Assembly (NCBI GenBank): GCA_037176905.1
Contig: JBBBWG010026480.1
Span: forward strand, 1-64,000
DNA length: 64,000 nucleotides
DNA from: Azolla pinnata
Taxonomy: Eukaryota > Streptophyta > Polypodiopsida > Salviniales > Salviniaceae
Direction: 5' to 3'
Below the pieces are notes generated by a model. It was not told the origin of the DNA. It searched no databases and worked only from the letters and a program-made list of their open reading frames with translations. The first letter of the stretch is position 1. Each line of letters begins with the position of its first letter. The position numbers and the translations under genes were made by a program. This document shows positions 1 to 27,185 of this stretch, piece by piece.

Positions 1-754
1 TTACGATGAGTTTAGATTATATATTATATACATAAATAGCTAAGAATTAGAAGAAGGTGCTTCTCATCATCATGACGTGATGAGATGTGTCATCCCTGCA
101 TACACATCAGCTTTACACCGAGCATAACCTTGTGAAGAATAAGGCATAACCCTAAACCCTAAACCCTAAACTCCTAGGAGAGCATTTGACATGTTCAGTT
201 TACATGTACTACAGGTAATAACCGAATCATTTTGTATCACAATCACAATGAAACAACCACCTGTCTTCTATGCAAACAGATCAACACGGAACCATTGGAG
301 GCGCCATCGACGAAAAAAGGTGGGAAGCAAGCAGATGCAGATCGTCTTGAAGTAATCTCAAGGCACCCTCAAAATGGTGTATACATACGATCATTTGACA
401 CACCCTGTAATATACCTTTCATTACACATTAGACAATAGTTGCCACCATTCATGATCACGAAGGCAGTACAGAGGGCAAAAGCTGGATTGAAGAGAGTAG
501 TATGAACTGTATATACTCATACACGTCTTTGTAAACTGCATTTAGCAACACATGCCGGCGTACCTATCGAAAACCCTAAAACATGGGGTTCTTTATTGTA
601 CCTCTCTCTCTTGACAGCAGCTCAGGAAAGAATGAAAAGAATAGATTTTAGGTGAACTACTCTGGTTCTAGTATAGCTCCTCCATGCGCTTCCCGGAGCA
701 CAAAGCAAGCAGAAAAAAAGAATTGAAGACCAGGGAAGAGAACAAGAACAGATC
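1..754. other. 3' flank of the U-box gene, no gene seen
   Basis: Apart from the short telomere-type repeat, this stretch shows only short chance reading frames. The last 100-150 bases before 755 probably hold the 3' untranslated region of the minus-strand U-box gene. No RNA gene or mobile element was recognised. Confidence 0.5.
150..171. repeat. Interstitial telomere-type repeat
   Basis: About three units of CCCTAAA in a row, the plant telomere motif (TTTAGGG on the other strand). The array is too short to be a chromosome end. Similar motifs (telo-boxes) recur at about 7800, 7885, 51000, 52540 and 52740, mostly near gene starts. Confidence 0.85.
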
Positions 755-3700
755 TTATCTGGTGAATACACCAGAATAGTTGGGGATTTTGTTGAGGTGC
801 TTGAGGGCCCTCTCCGCCATCTGCTTCGTGTGATTGTTGCCGTATCGGAAAGCCTCGACCAACGCGGTGTGGACATTGGCATCGTGGGAGATGGTGCGCG
901 CCATGCCATCGTTCCGCAGGATGCATTCGACGATGCTCACCGACAGCTGCTGCGCGACCTCGGTGCGATGCTCCTTCATGATGTCGAGGATGGGCTGGAT
1001 CGCGCCGGCAGCGTTCAGCACCAGAATAGCGCCTTCGTTCTCAGCAGCGTTGCCGCTCTGAGCATCCATCAACAGCGTGGCGAGCGCCTTCAGCGCGGCT
1101 TCTACGACTTCCATGTTCCGATGCTCGAGGCAGACGACGAGGGGGATCAGCGCCCCGGCCTCGCTGAGGCAGAACGTCTGCTTCGCGGAGCACATGCCCC
1201 CATGGACCCTGCACAAGCCTACGAGTTTCTTCGGCGTGGATGGCCTGAGGCATGCCAGCAAACCGGGCCTGAGCACCATCGGTTCGGGCTCCACCGACAG
1301 TGCCCTCGAACACAAGGACATGTTAGCCAATGCGAGCGCTGATAGGCAGCGAACTTCGTCGATCCCATCGGGGCTCAACAGCTCCGTGAACAAGGACGCC
1401 AGGTTGTGGGCCCGCGCTAGAGCGAGCATCTCATCGCCGTCGCCCAGCAGATGCGTAAACCTATACAGGATCCCCACCAGTCCTTCCTTGAAGTCGTTCG
1501 CAAACCTTCGCCTTCCCACCTGCACGATGCCTTGGGACAGCTCCTTGAGCTGCCTCAGGGCGGCTGGCAGCGCTCCCTCGCGAAGGAGGACCCGCGTCAG
1601 CTCCATGTCTTCCATGGGCAGCTTCGCCATCAGCTTCGCCGCAGCTGCTTGCTCTTCGGTGATTCCGCTCAGTTCCAGCATTCTTACTAGAGTGCCCAAC
1701 TGCCCCGTCGCCACACGGAGGCCGTTTGCGAGGTCCTCGCCCATATGAGGACACAGCTGATACAGCAGCTTCACCGAGCTCGCCTGCAGCTCCTTCTGTG
1801 GCGCTTCGAGGAACTGTATCAGGCTCACTGTCGCACCCGCACTCCTTATGGCCCTCACGATCTTGCCCACCGCGTTCGGCGATGCGGCCAGCCCCGCTAA
1901 CACCCAGAGCAGCTTCGCTTCGATTGCAGGACCCGTGTTGCTGATCAAATGCAGCAGATTGTGGAGTATGGTCTCTGAAGTTATTGTGTTTCCGGCCCTG
2001 TCGAGACGGATTCTCTCCAAATCCATGCCCGAGTTGACGATATTAGCGAGCGTTGTGGCGGATATTTCTTTCAGCTTCATCGGCAGTTGGTTCACCCCCA
2101 CAGAGAACAAGCTCCGGATCAAAGCTTGAAGGATGCCGGATTCAACTAGTGGCTTCGCATTGCTCTCGAGTGTAGAGAGGTGGCACAAGCATTTTAGCGC
2201 AGATTCCCGGCCTGCCGTATACCCGCTCTCGAGCATCTCAACTAGAGTCTTTCCTCCGAGCTCGGCAGCTTTCGCCTTCCCTTCCCTACTCAGCACCAAC
2301 TCGCTGAGCATGGTCGCCATCTCTAACCGCATCTCTTCACCACCTGTACTTTTTTTTTTTCCCCAACCCAAATGATCACAACCATCAGCTTTTTTATTCA
2401 ATCTTATTAACATGCTTAGCAAGATATTGCCCAGAAACAATGATCACGTCACAAAAAGGAAAGCGTTTGATTGAAAATGCATTCAGATAGACACAACATC
2501 CAACTATCTGATGAGTAAGTTAGGGTAGTGGAGACAAGAGAAGAGTCAACAAATATCATAAGAAAAATTCCTGAGGTTCAAATATTGCATTATCCAGTAC
2601 CCAAGTTACTAGACAATAAGTTTACATTTATCATGTCAGGTAAGGAATGGCTAGTATTTTATTACAGTTAAAAAATATATGTATGCCTCCTAGCATTTGC
2701 AAGCTGCGAACCATCAGCGTGACAATACCAGGATTAATTGGGCTGATATCATGATTGATAGGCGTTTTGCAACGACATTGTATAACTCTTCCTGTCTCAG
2801 GATTCCTCAAATACTACTAGCTCCAATACATATCTTACACAGGCCTATATAGACAAAATTTTTAGGGTTTCTGGTTTGTGGAGTCGGAAATTCAATGACA
2901 GTCCAATGTTTCTTGCACAGCTGCCTAAGGAGCAACAAGCATTCGACCTTAGACCTCTAGAGGTGCATGAAAATTGTGTCCTCAATTGCTTGATCAATTG
3001 AAAAACTTCTTCTTTGTTATAGAAAAATTGGTTTCTCTTATGGAATTTTTTTCACCCCTTTTCTTATGCCAGTTTTTACTTCACCACATTTTAAATATGC
3101 ACTTTTTCTCATAGTTTTCTACCATTTCACCTCCATGCTTCATCTATCTGCTGACTCCTTATTCAAGTAGTCCACACACACACACACACATGCACCAGCA
3201 ACTATTTCGCTTCGTTAATTAAAGGCACAAACTATCTGGAATGTTTCGTTATTGTCTGCAAACCTCTCAAATAAATAAAAAGCATACCTTCCTGTAACCT
3301 TGACAAAAGAGGCTTCAGCCTCCCATTCTCAGCCATCTGTCGTACATTTCGATCAGAGATTTCCAGATTATCAAGCGTCTGTTCAGCTATTCGGATCAGG
3401 ACAGGATTGTCAGAGCTGCTGCTTACAGTTCCAACGAGGACCAAGATCGCCCCAGTTTCTGAACCGATCTTTTCACACATAAACTGGAACTTTGACAGCT
3501 CAAACAGCAGCAATAATGCTTCTTCCTTCTCCTTTGGACCATCCCGGGACAAACATTTGATGCACCTACGGATGGCATCTGTTTCACCAATTGCTTCCTG
3601 AGAAAAAAAAATCCCAGAATAAACATTTTCTCAAGGTACTTTACCTTTTCAAGCTATACGATTGACATAGATGAATCTTATGATCTTGCAGGGCATAACA

Positions 3701-5735
3701 TCACAATTCCCTTGCTTTTTCTCGAGAACCAAAATCCCTATCAGCTTTCTAGAATATTCTGGCCAATAATATGCATAGTATACCACTATATTATGAGGCT
3801 GAGAAGGTTGCAACGTCTATGCTCATAGATGCTCTAAGTTGGGTCAGTTTCCTGGGACAAGTACATAGGGATTCCTAAAAGTAGATATGGTAGATAGGTT
3901 CTACTAGACATTTGGGGTGAATGGGATATGCCATTTTAGTGCAAGTCCAAATGGGCATCATGCTTTACATTCTACTGCTATAGCATAGAACTACCTCCTT
4001 TACAGTAGTCGGTGGATGCATCACCAGGCAGGGTCTCATTCAACCGGAAACCGGGAGCAAGCAGATTTGCACCTATGTAGGAATCAGGTATGAAAGATAT
4101 GAATTTGGCCCAGGATACATCTGTATTGCACCAATTAACATGCATCATAGGAAAGGGGCACATCTCATCATGTCACTTGAAAATAGAACTGAGATGTATG
4201 CAAACTTCCCAGTTTAATTTTTTGGATTATGCGGTTATTATTTTGCATTTGGCATTGCTGGCACCTAAACTCATGCTCCCTACACCATTTTACTCTGATG
4301 ACAGCCAATAAGTTATACAGAGGAAAACTCGATACAGTTTACTACAGCAATATGCCTACCAGCCTTCTGTAAGAATTCACAGATTAGCCACAGAGCACAG
4401 TCACATAACAATGTACAGGACTACAAGATTTCCATCATTGACAACAAAGTAATGTTGGAACTCAACATCAAAATCAAACAAGAGAAATTTACTGTAAGTT
4501 TAACATACCTTGTTTTCATCTACACCATCTGCAAGAAGACGGAGTGTTGCCAAAGCTGAATGCCGAATTTGTTCATTCCCTTTCAAACAGTCGACAATAA
4601 GTGGGATCAACCCAACATTTCTCGTTTTATGTTTATTCCGGCTATTTTTCTGGCATAATACCTGTATATCTAGAAGCTCACTAAGCACATCCTGGTCTGA
4701 GCTCCTTGAAGTGAGTACAGTCTTAGCATTTTCAAGACGTAGAGTCTCATTCCTTATTGTCCATTCTTCAATTGTATGCCTGAGGGCTATACTTGGCTTC
4801 AAACTTGTGCTCTCTAAAATCTTCCCTGTTGTGGGACAGACGGGTGCCCGCTTGTTTTCTCTACAATCCCGAAACCATCTCTCAATTGCAGTTCTCTCAT
4901 AAGTCTGCCCATTCTCCAACGTTACAGGATCTGTCATCACTTTCTTTGTTAAGGGGCAGATAAATGCTTCATAGAGGGGCTCGATGCGTTTCTTCTCACG
5001 GTAATGATGGCTGCTCTCTTCGACAGAAGAGGCGATAGAATCCGTGTTCTGCACCCAGTTATCCACCATTTGACCTAGCATGTTCATCATCTGAAGGTCA
5101 TATGCTTCCGTAGTACCTTGAAGATCATTCTTCAGGAGCTCCACTTGAAGCTTCAGTGCAGTCGAGGAGGTACCATCGATACCGACTGATCGAGCAATAT
5201 CAAGCAGCAAACCCGCCTGAAGATCTAGGTCATTCTGCAGATATATACTATCTTCATTGAGCAGCTCGCAGATCCTTTCGTCGGAGTGCTTGATGTCGAA
5301 ATGTGACTGCTGCAGATCTCTTGAGAGTGACTCGATAACCGCTTTTGTGTCTTCGCTGACATGGACCGAGGACACTGGCATGAGACCAAGGCTTCTACCA
5401 AGATTATGAACGATACCCACTAACTGCTGAGCAACCATCTTATAGTGTGTGACTAGATAGATCCGGCTTTTGTTACTACATGACTTGATGGACTCCTCTG
5501 CTTTCTCAACATCGCGAATTAGAGCCTCGACAATCTCCCTCATCATCGGGGTCGTATCACGATATTCTTGAAGCTCACTACATATGGGTAGGATCCGCTC
5601 TAAATAGGATGCGAATTGCTCGAAAATATCCTCCGCTGTCATAGCAGTTCTCGCTGAGCTTATGACATTTGTCAGCTTCGAAATCAATGATTGCAATAGC
5701 AACGACACGGCGGGAAGCTCCACAGGTCGCATCAT
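755..5735 (-). CDS. U-box/ARM-repeat E3 ubiquitin ligase, PUB42/43/44 (SAUL1) type
   Basis: Plant U-box E3 ubiquitin ligase. Three exons: 5735-4509, 3597-3288 and 2343-755, with GT-AG borders that keep the frame; the product is about 1041 residues. Residues ~1-230 are the helical N-terminal region found in long plant U-box proteins. The U-box spans about 255-330, beginning YEAFICPLTKKVMTDPVTLE and continuing with the typical ERWFRDCR and CPTTG segments; it recruits the E2. The rest is armadillo repeats for substrate or membrane binding. The C-terminus reads KIPNYSGVFTR, close to the conserved tail of the SAUL1 group, and the length resembles the ~1000-residue members. Known SAUL1-type proteins act at the plasma membrane and restrain senescence and immunity; that role here is inferred. 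Start: ATG at 5735, directly followed by a second ATG. It is divergent from the strictosidine-synthase-like gene. Confidence 0.92.
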
Positions 5736-6581
5736 TCTGGCGCAGGTATATGTCTCTTCTTCAATAGAGACGCCCGATTTCTATCTCACCCCCAACAACA
5801 ACACGCTCCGAGTGACATGAATGAGCTGTGAAAAAATGTGCTGAATCAAACAGACATACGCATCCGACGGTTGTAGCATGGCATACGTATGGAAAGTATG
5901 ATGCTGCGATGTTATGTATGTACAAATGCTAGGATATTATGCATGTACGAATGGTACACTGTTATGATGTTACTGGGTTATGTATGCACGGATGTGTCGT
6001 CGAGTGTACACAAGAATGTGTTATCTGGGCATGATTCTCTCATGATTTCATATTCCCGATCATAGAGAATGTGATTATGCAACAACGCTCTGATGTGATT
6101 TTCACAACAAAGAAAAAAAAAACAAAGCATAGCACCATCAACGTGAGGAACAAAGAATCGGATCAAAGAGAAGGGCATTCAATTTCAGAGAAAAAGAAAG
6201 AAAGAAAGCAACAACCAGAGAAGGGCGAAATAGCATAACCAGCAAAGGGTTCCGGAGCTTTACCTTGCCTCACGCGTATTTTACGCCTGGATCAGGTGTG
6301 CAGCTCTGCCAGGTTAACGGAGGGAGAGGGTGCTAGAAACCGGAGGGATTGCCTCAGCATCTTCCGATTCGATTTGGGCGAGAGCGGAGTCGCCCATCTC
6401 CCACGAAGATTCGCTTCATTTCCCTGCTGCTTGTGGGGAGGGAAGGTCAGCCCAAAGGCAAGGGTTTTTCTCTGTGTTGGGGACGAGCGCGAGGAGGAGG
6501 AGGAGGAGGAGGAGGAGGAGGAGGGCAGGGTTCTTTTCTTCTCTGTGGGCAGTGCAGAGCGAAGTCAATGGAATTTCTCCA

Positions 6582-6724
6582 TTCTTCTTCTTCGTCTTCT
6601 TCTACTTCTTCTTCTTCTTCTTCTGTGTTTGTTCTTCTTCTTCTTTCTTCTTCTTCTTCTTCTTCTTCTTCCTTTTGCTTCTTCTTCTTCCTTTTGCTTC
6701 TTCTTCTTCTTCTTCTTCTTCTCT
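6582..6724. repeat. TTC-rich imperfect microsatellite
   Basis: About 140 bases of TTC with interruptions (TTG, TGT, CCTTTTGC). A GAG/GGA run lies 60-100 bases to its left. It is in the leader or promoter of the U-box gene, where it reads GAA on the transcribed sense. Confidence 0.9.
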
Positions 6725-7794
6725 TTGTTGTCTTGCTAACACTTCCATTTGTCCATTCCTTTTCTTTTTGTTTGTTCACAACAAGTGTAGAAGAAAGAAA
6801 AGCTGAGCATTTGGAGTCTTGAAAGAGGGCTCTGATGATGATCAGATGCATGAAATGATCGTGGGCGGAAACGAGCGTTCCGAAGTCCGGAGGAGGACGG
6901 AGCTTTCGATCGATCCGATGCATGGAAATGATCGTGGGCAGAAAGAAAAAACGATGCGGATCTTTCTGCTGGGGATGCGCTTCGCGATCGCCCGGAATCT
7001 GCATCGTTCTGCTCTGTGTCTTCTCCGTGCAGCAAGATTGATCGCATGAAGTTACGCATGGTTCTGCGGAATCGGGCACAAGCCAGATGATGAGACGCGG
7101 GCGTGGGCATGTGGAGCTGAGAAGCCCATGGAAGTCCATAAGCCTGACATCTGGAGAGGTAGATTTAGCCATAGCTTGCGTGTCGAAATCCTTCTGCCAT
7201 TGCAATAATTGCTGCTTCTTTGACTCGGTCTTTCTTCCATGGTTGCTGGCCGTTACGATACAGCCTTTTTATGAAATGCCACCACATCCCACCGGCTTCT
7301 CGATTCGGATACCCGCTTTTTGTCATTCCAAGCGTCTGCCGATTTCGTAAACTCCCGCAGACTCCGATTCCAGTGTCTCTTAAAACATGAGCAGCTGCTC
7401 CGTGGAATACACGCGTAACCTCTCTTAAAGCGAAATCAGCGTTTCGGGTTTAGGGTTTCGGTATCGATCATCAGCTGCTCGAGAATAACGTGAGGCACTC
7501 TGCTGCTTTGTGGCCTCTAGGCGCAGTACGCTCCGTACAATTGGGCCTAGCATGGCACCTTGGCCATATCGCAACACTGTGTCAAGCATTGCTTTGGGCG
7601 TATCGGATCAACGTGACAGGGCTCAGATCATCGCATCTCGAGAAACCCTCCGATTGAAAGCGTGAAAGGCTCCGATCGCATCTCAGCTTGCTGCGTGGAA
7701 AGGCCCGAACCGCAAGCTTCGATTCTGCAAGATTCGCGGAGGCTAGAAAAGAGTGTATCGAGCTGTTTTATGCATCTAAGGTCCTGGTTTTTCC

Positions 7795-7965
7795 CCAAAC
7801 CCTAAACCTGGCTAAACACATCTGCAGTGTAATCATCAAGGCATTGCAGATGGGCTTCGACCTTTTCCCAGCATTTCCCTAAACCCTAAACCTGGCCAAA
7901 ACACTCCGTAAAATGCAATCATTGGAGCACTACAGATCGGAGACAAGAGCGGCGTGAAACTTGCG
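7795..7965. repeat. Degenerate ~84-bp direct repeat carrying telo-boxes
   Basis: Two units, one starting near 7795 and one near 7879. Each begins with AAACCCTAAACCTGG and continues with related sequence ending in a conserved CAGAT. The copies have diverged noticeably, so the duplication is older than the triplicated block 200 bases downstream. Confidence 0.6.
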
Positions 7966-8149
7966 TAGAACGCAGGAAGAGAACCGAGTAGATCATCGTG
8001 AGATCTACCGAAAGAAGAAGTGTTTTGCGCGATCGTCATGCACTTGATCTCTCTGTGATTTTGTAAGTTAAGTCTCTCTATACAAACCGGAACAGAAGAA
8101 GAAGAAGGAAGAAGGAAGAAGAAGAAGAAGAAGAAGAGTTGCTGAAAGA

Positions 8150-8750
8150 AAACATGGAAATCAAGGCCATGGAAAGAAGAAAGCTTGGGTGTGGAACCCA
8201 CCAAGCCCTTTCCTCTTAAGAGCAAGAATCAGAAGAGAAACAGAGGAATCAGAGGGAACAGAGAGAGGGAGGAGGAGATCAGAGTAATCAGAGAACAGAG
8301 GAATGGTAGATAACAGAAGAAGAAGAAGAAGAAGAAGAGCAGGAGTTCCCATGAAGGCTGAAAGAATACATGGAAATCAAGGCAGGTAGGCAGGCCAGGG
8401 AAAGAAGAAAGCTTGTGTGTGGAACCCACCAAGCCTTTCCTCTAACAGCAAGAATCAGAAAAGAAATAGAGGAATCAGAGGGAACAGAGAGAGGGAGGAT
8501 GAGATCAGAGTAATCAGAGAACAGAGGAATAGTAGAGAACAGAAGAAGAAGAAGAAGAGCAGGAGTTCAATACATGGAAATCAAGGCAGGTAGGCAGGCC
8601 AGGGAAAGAAGAAAGCTTGTGTGTGGAACCCACCAAGCCTTTCCTCTAAGAGCAAGAATCAGAAGAGAATCAGAGGAATCAGAGGGAACAGAGAGAGGGA
8701 GGAGGAGATCAGAGTAATCAGAGAACAGAGGAATAGTAGAGAGAAGGAGA
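8150..8750. repeat. Three tandem ~200-bp units upstream of the strictosidine-synthase-like gene
   Basis: The block contains AAGCTTG, then GTGTGGAACCCACCAAGCC, then purine-rich AATCAGAGG motifs and a GAA run. It occurs three times. The AAGCTTG anchor is at about 8181, 8409 and 8613, spacings of 228 and 204 bases; the length difference lies mainly in the GAA run and the purine-rich part. The second and third copies are nearly identical. Confidence 0.9.
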
Positions 8751-8785
8751 GGAGAAAGAGAACAGAGCCAGCTCTGCTTCTTATA

Positions 8786-8812
<27 letters not shown>
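8786..8812. repeat. CT dinucleotide run next to the start codon
   Basis: An uninterrupted CT run of about 27 bases ends eight bases before the ATG at 8820, so it probably lies in the 5' untranslated region. Pyrimidine-rich leaders of this kind recur at the DUF641 and Mei2-like genes in this window. Confidence 0.9.
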
Positions 8813-8816
<4 letters not shown>

Positions 8817-8819
8817 ATC

Positions 8820-10846
8820 ATGGCAGGGGCTGCTAGACAATGGAGCATTTGGGCCATCGCAATCTCCTTCGGCTTCCTTGCCGTCCTCGTCGCATTGGAT
8901 CCCTGGAAGCTCAGCATCATCACCAACGCGCCCAATTTCGTCGCAAACTACGGCTTCCTTGACCACTGGGCGCCCTCCTCGCCAGCAGCCGAGGATGGAC
9001 TGAATCGGCTGCAGAACGCCAAGATTATGAAGCTCACCGAGTTCGGGGGCGCCGAGAGCTTGGCTTTCGATAGCCATGGCAGGGGCCCTTATACTGGTGT
9101 AGCGGATGGGAGGATTGTGACGTGGAATGGCGATGCTTGGATCTACTTCGCACATACCTCCCCTAACTGGTTTGTGTGTATTCACTCACGTTGGCCTTTC
9201 TTTTCGTCCTTGTTATTCTCTGGTTCGTCATTTCGGTGTGGAATCATGAAATTTACCGAGGTTTTAGTGTTTCGTCGAAATTTAGAGAGCTTGAGGGGTT
9301 TTTGGATGGTTTAGGGTCTTGACTTGAATCGTGAAAGGATCATGGTTTCAGAATGTTGTGTTAGGATTAAGTTTTCGGCTAAACCTGTCGACGATCCAAC
9401 TATCTTGCTTTTGTTAGGTGACATGTTATCCATCATTTGACCCAACTATCTATTTGCAACTGTTTATTGTTTGAGCGATCTATAGTTGTAGCATAGGAGA
9501 TGTAGCGAATATATTTGTCCGAAGGAATCAAATAATGGTTTTGGAAAACCATTGAGTTTGTCAAGCTATTTCTTGCAGGACTGAAGCGTGTATTCCCGAA
9601 AATCCAACCGCTCCTAACTTAAGGCTAGAACATATTTGTGGGAGGCCCTTAGGCTTGCGATTCAACAAGACTTCAGGGGATTTGTACATTGCAGATGCTA
9701 CCTTCGGACTTCTCGTTGTTGGCCCTGAAGGAGGACTAGCACAATCCCTGACCTCTGAAGCTGAAGGGCAGAAGTTCATGTTCACAAATGACCTGGATTT
9801 AGACAATGAGGATGGATTCATATACCTCACCGACACAAGCTCAGTTTACTCGAGAAAGTATGCCCAAACTCATCAATTCTATTGACTTTAATTCCTACAC
9901 ATTTTCTATATGTATTCCACCGAACTAAATTACAAGTTAGCAACTTTATTTATTTTATTTTTTTTTGGAAATGCACATTTAAAAACCAAACTGCACTGCT
10001 AGATGCTGTTTTTTCTGGTAGGTTCAGTCTAACAACTCGCATTATGGTTCCCAAAATGTAAGCTTGACTNNNNNNNNNNNNNNNNNNNNNNNNNNNNNNN
10101 NNNNNNNNNNNNNNNNNNNNNNNNNNNNNNNNNNNNNNNNNNNNNNNNNNNNNNNNNNNNNNNNNNNNNCTAACATCTCTTTGTTTTGAAGACAGTTCAT
10201 TCTTACAGCATTCGGGTGGGATAACACAGGTCGGCTCATAAGATACAATACTGTGACCAAGAAGACTGATGTTCTCCTTAGGGGCTTAGTTGCTCCTAAT
10301 GGTGTATCATTAAGTAAGGATGGGTCGTTCCTAGTTGTTGCTGAAGGGATAGCAGCAAGGTAAAGCTTGCATTATACTACCGTAAATACCAGTATGAACA
10401 AAACTTCTGAGAAAATGCTTGCTGCGATTTCTTGTCACAGATTGCTCCGCTACTGGCTTAAAGGATCTAATGCAGGAAAGGTTGAATTGTTTGCACTATC
10501 TCCTGGACACCCCGACAATGTTCGACGGAATGAGAAGGGCGATTTCTGGGTAGCTATGCATTGCAAACGAAGCAAATTTATCGAGTGGATGAGCCCCTAT
10601 CCATGGATAAGGACTCTTATGGCAAGGTTGCCGATACCACTTAGATACATATATTCACTGATGCTGGCGGCTCGCCCACATGCAATGGTTGCTCGATTCA
10701 GTGAAAACGGGGAATTGTTGCAAGTGCTGGAGGATTCTGAAGGTAAAGTGGTGAGGACAGTGAGCGAAGCGGAAGAGAGAGATGGTACACTCTGGATTAG
10801 CTCTGTTGTGTTCCCTCAGATAGCTCTCTTTCCCCTTGAATCATGA
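8820..10846 (+). CDS. Strictosidine-synthase-like (SSL/APMAP-type) six-bladed propeller protein
   Basis: Four exons: 8820-9169, 9579-9857, 10192-10359 and 10441-10846. The joined frame is 1203 bases, 400 residues, a normal length for the family. Residues ~8-25 form a hydrophobic signal or membrane anchor followed by DPW, as in plant SSL proteins. Then come the GAESLAFDSHGRGPYTGVAD strand, the family signature RPLGLRFNKTSGDLYIADA (about 140-158), FTNDLDLDNEDGFIYLTD, and LVAPNGVSLSKDGSFLVVAE. The end (DGTLWISSVVFPQIALFPLE) matches the usual last strand. Distant relatives include true strictosidine synthase and animal APMAP. Most plant members are not alkaloid enzymes; they are thought to be secretory-pathway hydrolase-like proteins, some needed in pollen wall formation. 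Substrate unknown. An assembly gap sits in intron 2 and costs no coding sequence. Confidence 0.93.
10070..10169. other. Assembly gap of 100 N
   Basis: Exactly 100 N inside intron 2 of the strictosidine-synthase-like gene. The round number suggests a placeholder of unknown true length. The exons on both sides join in frame. Confidence 0.98.
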
Positions 10847-11765
10847 GTTCAGAGATCCAATACAAGCTGATGGTGGAATGCTTGTCTTCTACAAGGAAAT
10901 TGATAAGTATCTATAGTCCAATATGTAATACTTCACTGCTGTTGGGTGTTTGCATTCAGCCAGTGCCATCCTGTTGTCGAGTAGCCGCATGCATATTGGC
11001 TTTATTTCTTACAACTTTCATAAGCAAAGATTGCAAGAATACTTAAAAACTCCCAATCTCAGCCATTTCAGAAACTTGTCATTAAGGACTATCTTCTAAC
11101 CACAATGCTCAGTTGCAATTTTTCCTGCTGCATGCAAAGAGTAGTGATCCACAGTAATGATTAATCACCTCTGTTCAAGTGAAGGGTATTGGTGCACAAT
11201 CCTCTTTGCTTTGCATTAACCAACAATTGAATCTTGACAGATTTCATAGTATGGTAAATTCAAGAGGTAAAACTATTTGGGAGGTTTACTATCAGCAAGT
11301 AATGGGCGCTGATGCCGATTGCCAAACCAGAAAATGGCTGCCTCTTTTTAGCAAACAAAATTGCAGGTCTGACCATATGAGAACATTTATACCATGTTAC
11401 ATTATTCTCAGTACATGTACAAGCTGTTGTTTTGCCATTTCTCATTGACAGATATGACGAGCATACAATTTGCCTGTTGCTCAAATGTGTACATCAATAA
11501 AATCAATGTCAAAATTGGCCTTTCTCATCCTGCTAAACCTTAACCAAAATTTTATCTTGAAGTTCAGGTTGGCATTTACAAGTTTTCAATTCCGTATCCT
11601 GTGGTTGATTCTTAACAAGCAAGCTGACTTGCAGCTTTATGTATTACACGTACTTGATTGTGACTTGAACACCAGAGCATGAATGTAAATTTTCCCTGTG
11701 TTTTGTAGACCAATTCCAAACCCATTTGAGACAAGGCAAAGCTTAGCAAAGATGATAAACCTAAT
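10847..11765. other. Convergent intergenic region
   Basis: About 920 bases between the stops of two genes that face each other. It should hold both 3' untranslated regions. No gene-like frame, RNA gene or clear repeat was seen. Confidence 0.6.
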
Positions 11766-26846
<15,081 letters not shown>

Positions 26847-26915
26847 AGGACTTTGGGGGGGTTGGGGGGCGATGGGATTGGCTTGTGTTTGCTCTGTTTT
26901 GAAGGTCCTCTCTCT

Positions 26916-27185
26916 GAGTCCTGAGGCAAGATCCTGAGAGAAGAAACCACCTTACAGAACAAAAATATGCAAAATACTGATCCTCGTAGCAAATCCAGGA
27001 ATGAACTGAGTCCTGAGGCAAGATCCTGAGAGAAGAAACCACCTTACAGAATAGAAATATGCAAAATACTGATCCTCGTAGCAAACCCAGGAATGAGCTG
27101 AGTCCTGAGGCAAGATCCTGAGAGAAGAAACCACCTTACAGAATAGAAATATGCAAAACACTGATCCTCATAGCAAATCTTGGAT
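26916..27185. repeat. 92-bp tandem repeat, nearly three copies
   Basis: Copies begin near 26916, 27008 and 27100, each with GAGTCCTGAGGCAAGATCCT, spaced 92 bases. The third is slightly shortened at its far end and more diverged there. The array ends only 70 bases upstream of the first recognised helicase codon, so it lies in that gene's leader or promoter or in an upstream intron. The repeat frames stay open on the minus strand, but nothing suggests they are translated. Confidence 0.92.

Larger units (their letters stand above)
5736..8819. promoter_or_regulatory. Shared upstream region between two divergent genes
   Basis: About 3.1 kb between the U-box gene start (minus) and the strictosidine-synthase-like start (plus). 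It holds a GAG/GGA run near 6490-6525, a long TTC-rich tract near 6580-6725, telo-box motifs at about 7796 and 7880 inside a degenerate ~84-bp direct repeat, GAA runs near 8095-8140, a triplicated block, and a CT run next to the plus-strand ATG. The reading frames crossing the trinucleotide tracts encode only Ser, Phe, Lys, Arg or Glu runs and are not genes. TATA boxes and transcription starts cannot be placed with confidence. Confidence 0.55.

Noticed and set aside
150-171. Chromosome end (true telomere)
   Set aside because: Only about three units, with ordinary sequence on both sides; similar short motifs are scattered as telo-boxes near genes.
6296-7205. Frames of 147-252 residues around the TTC tract
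   Set aside because: Poly-Ser, Phe, Leu or Lys/Arg/Glu translations of a microsatellite, overlapping in all frames, with no conserved segment.
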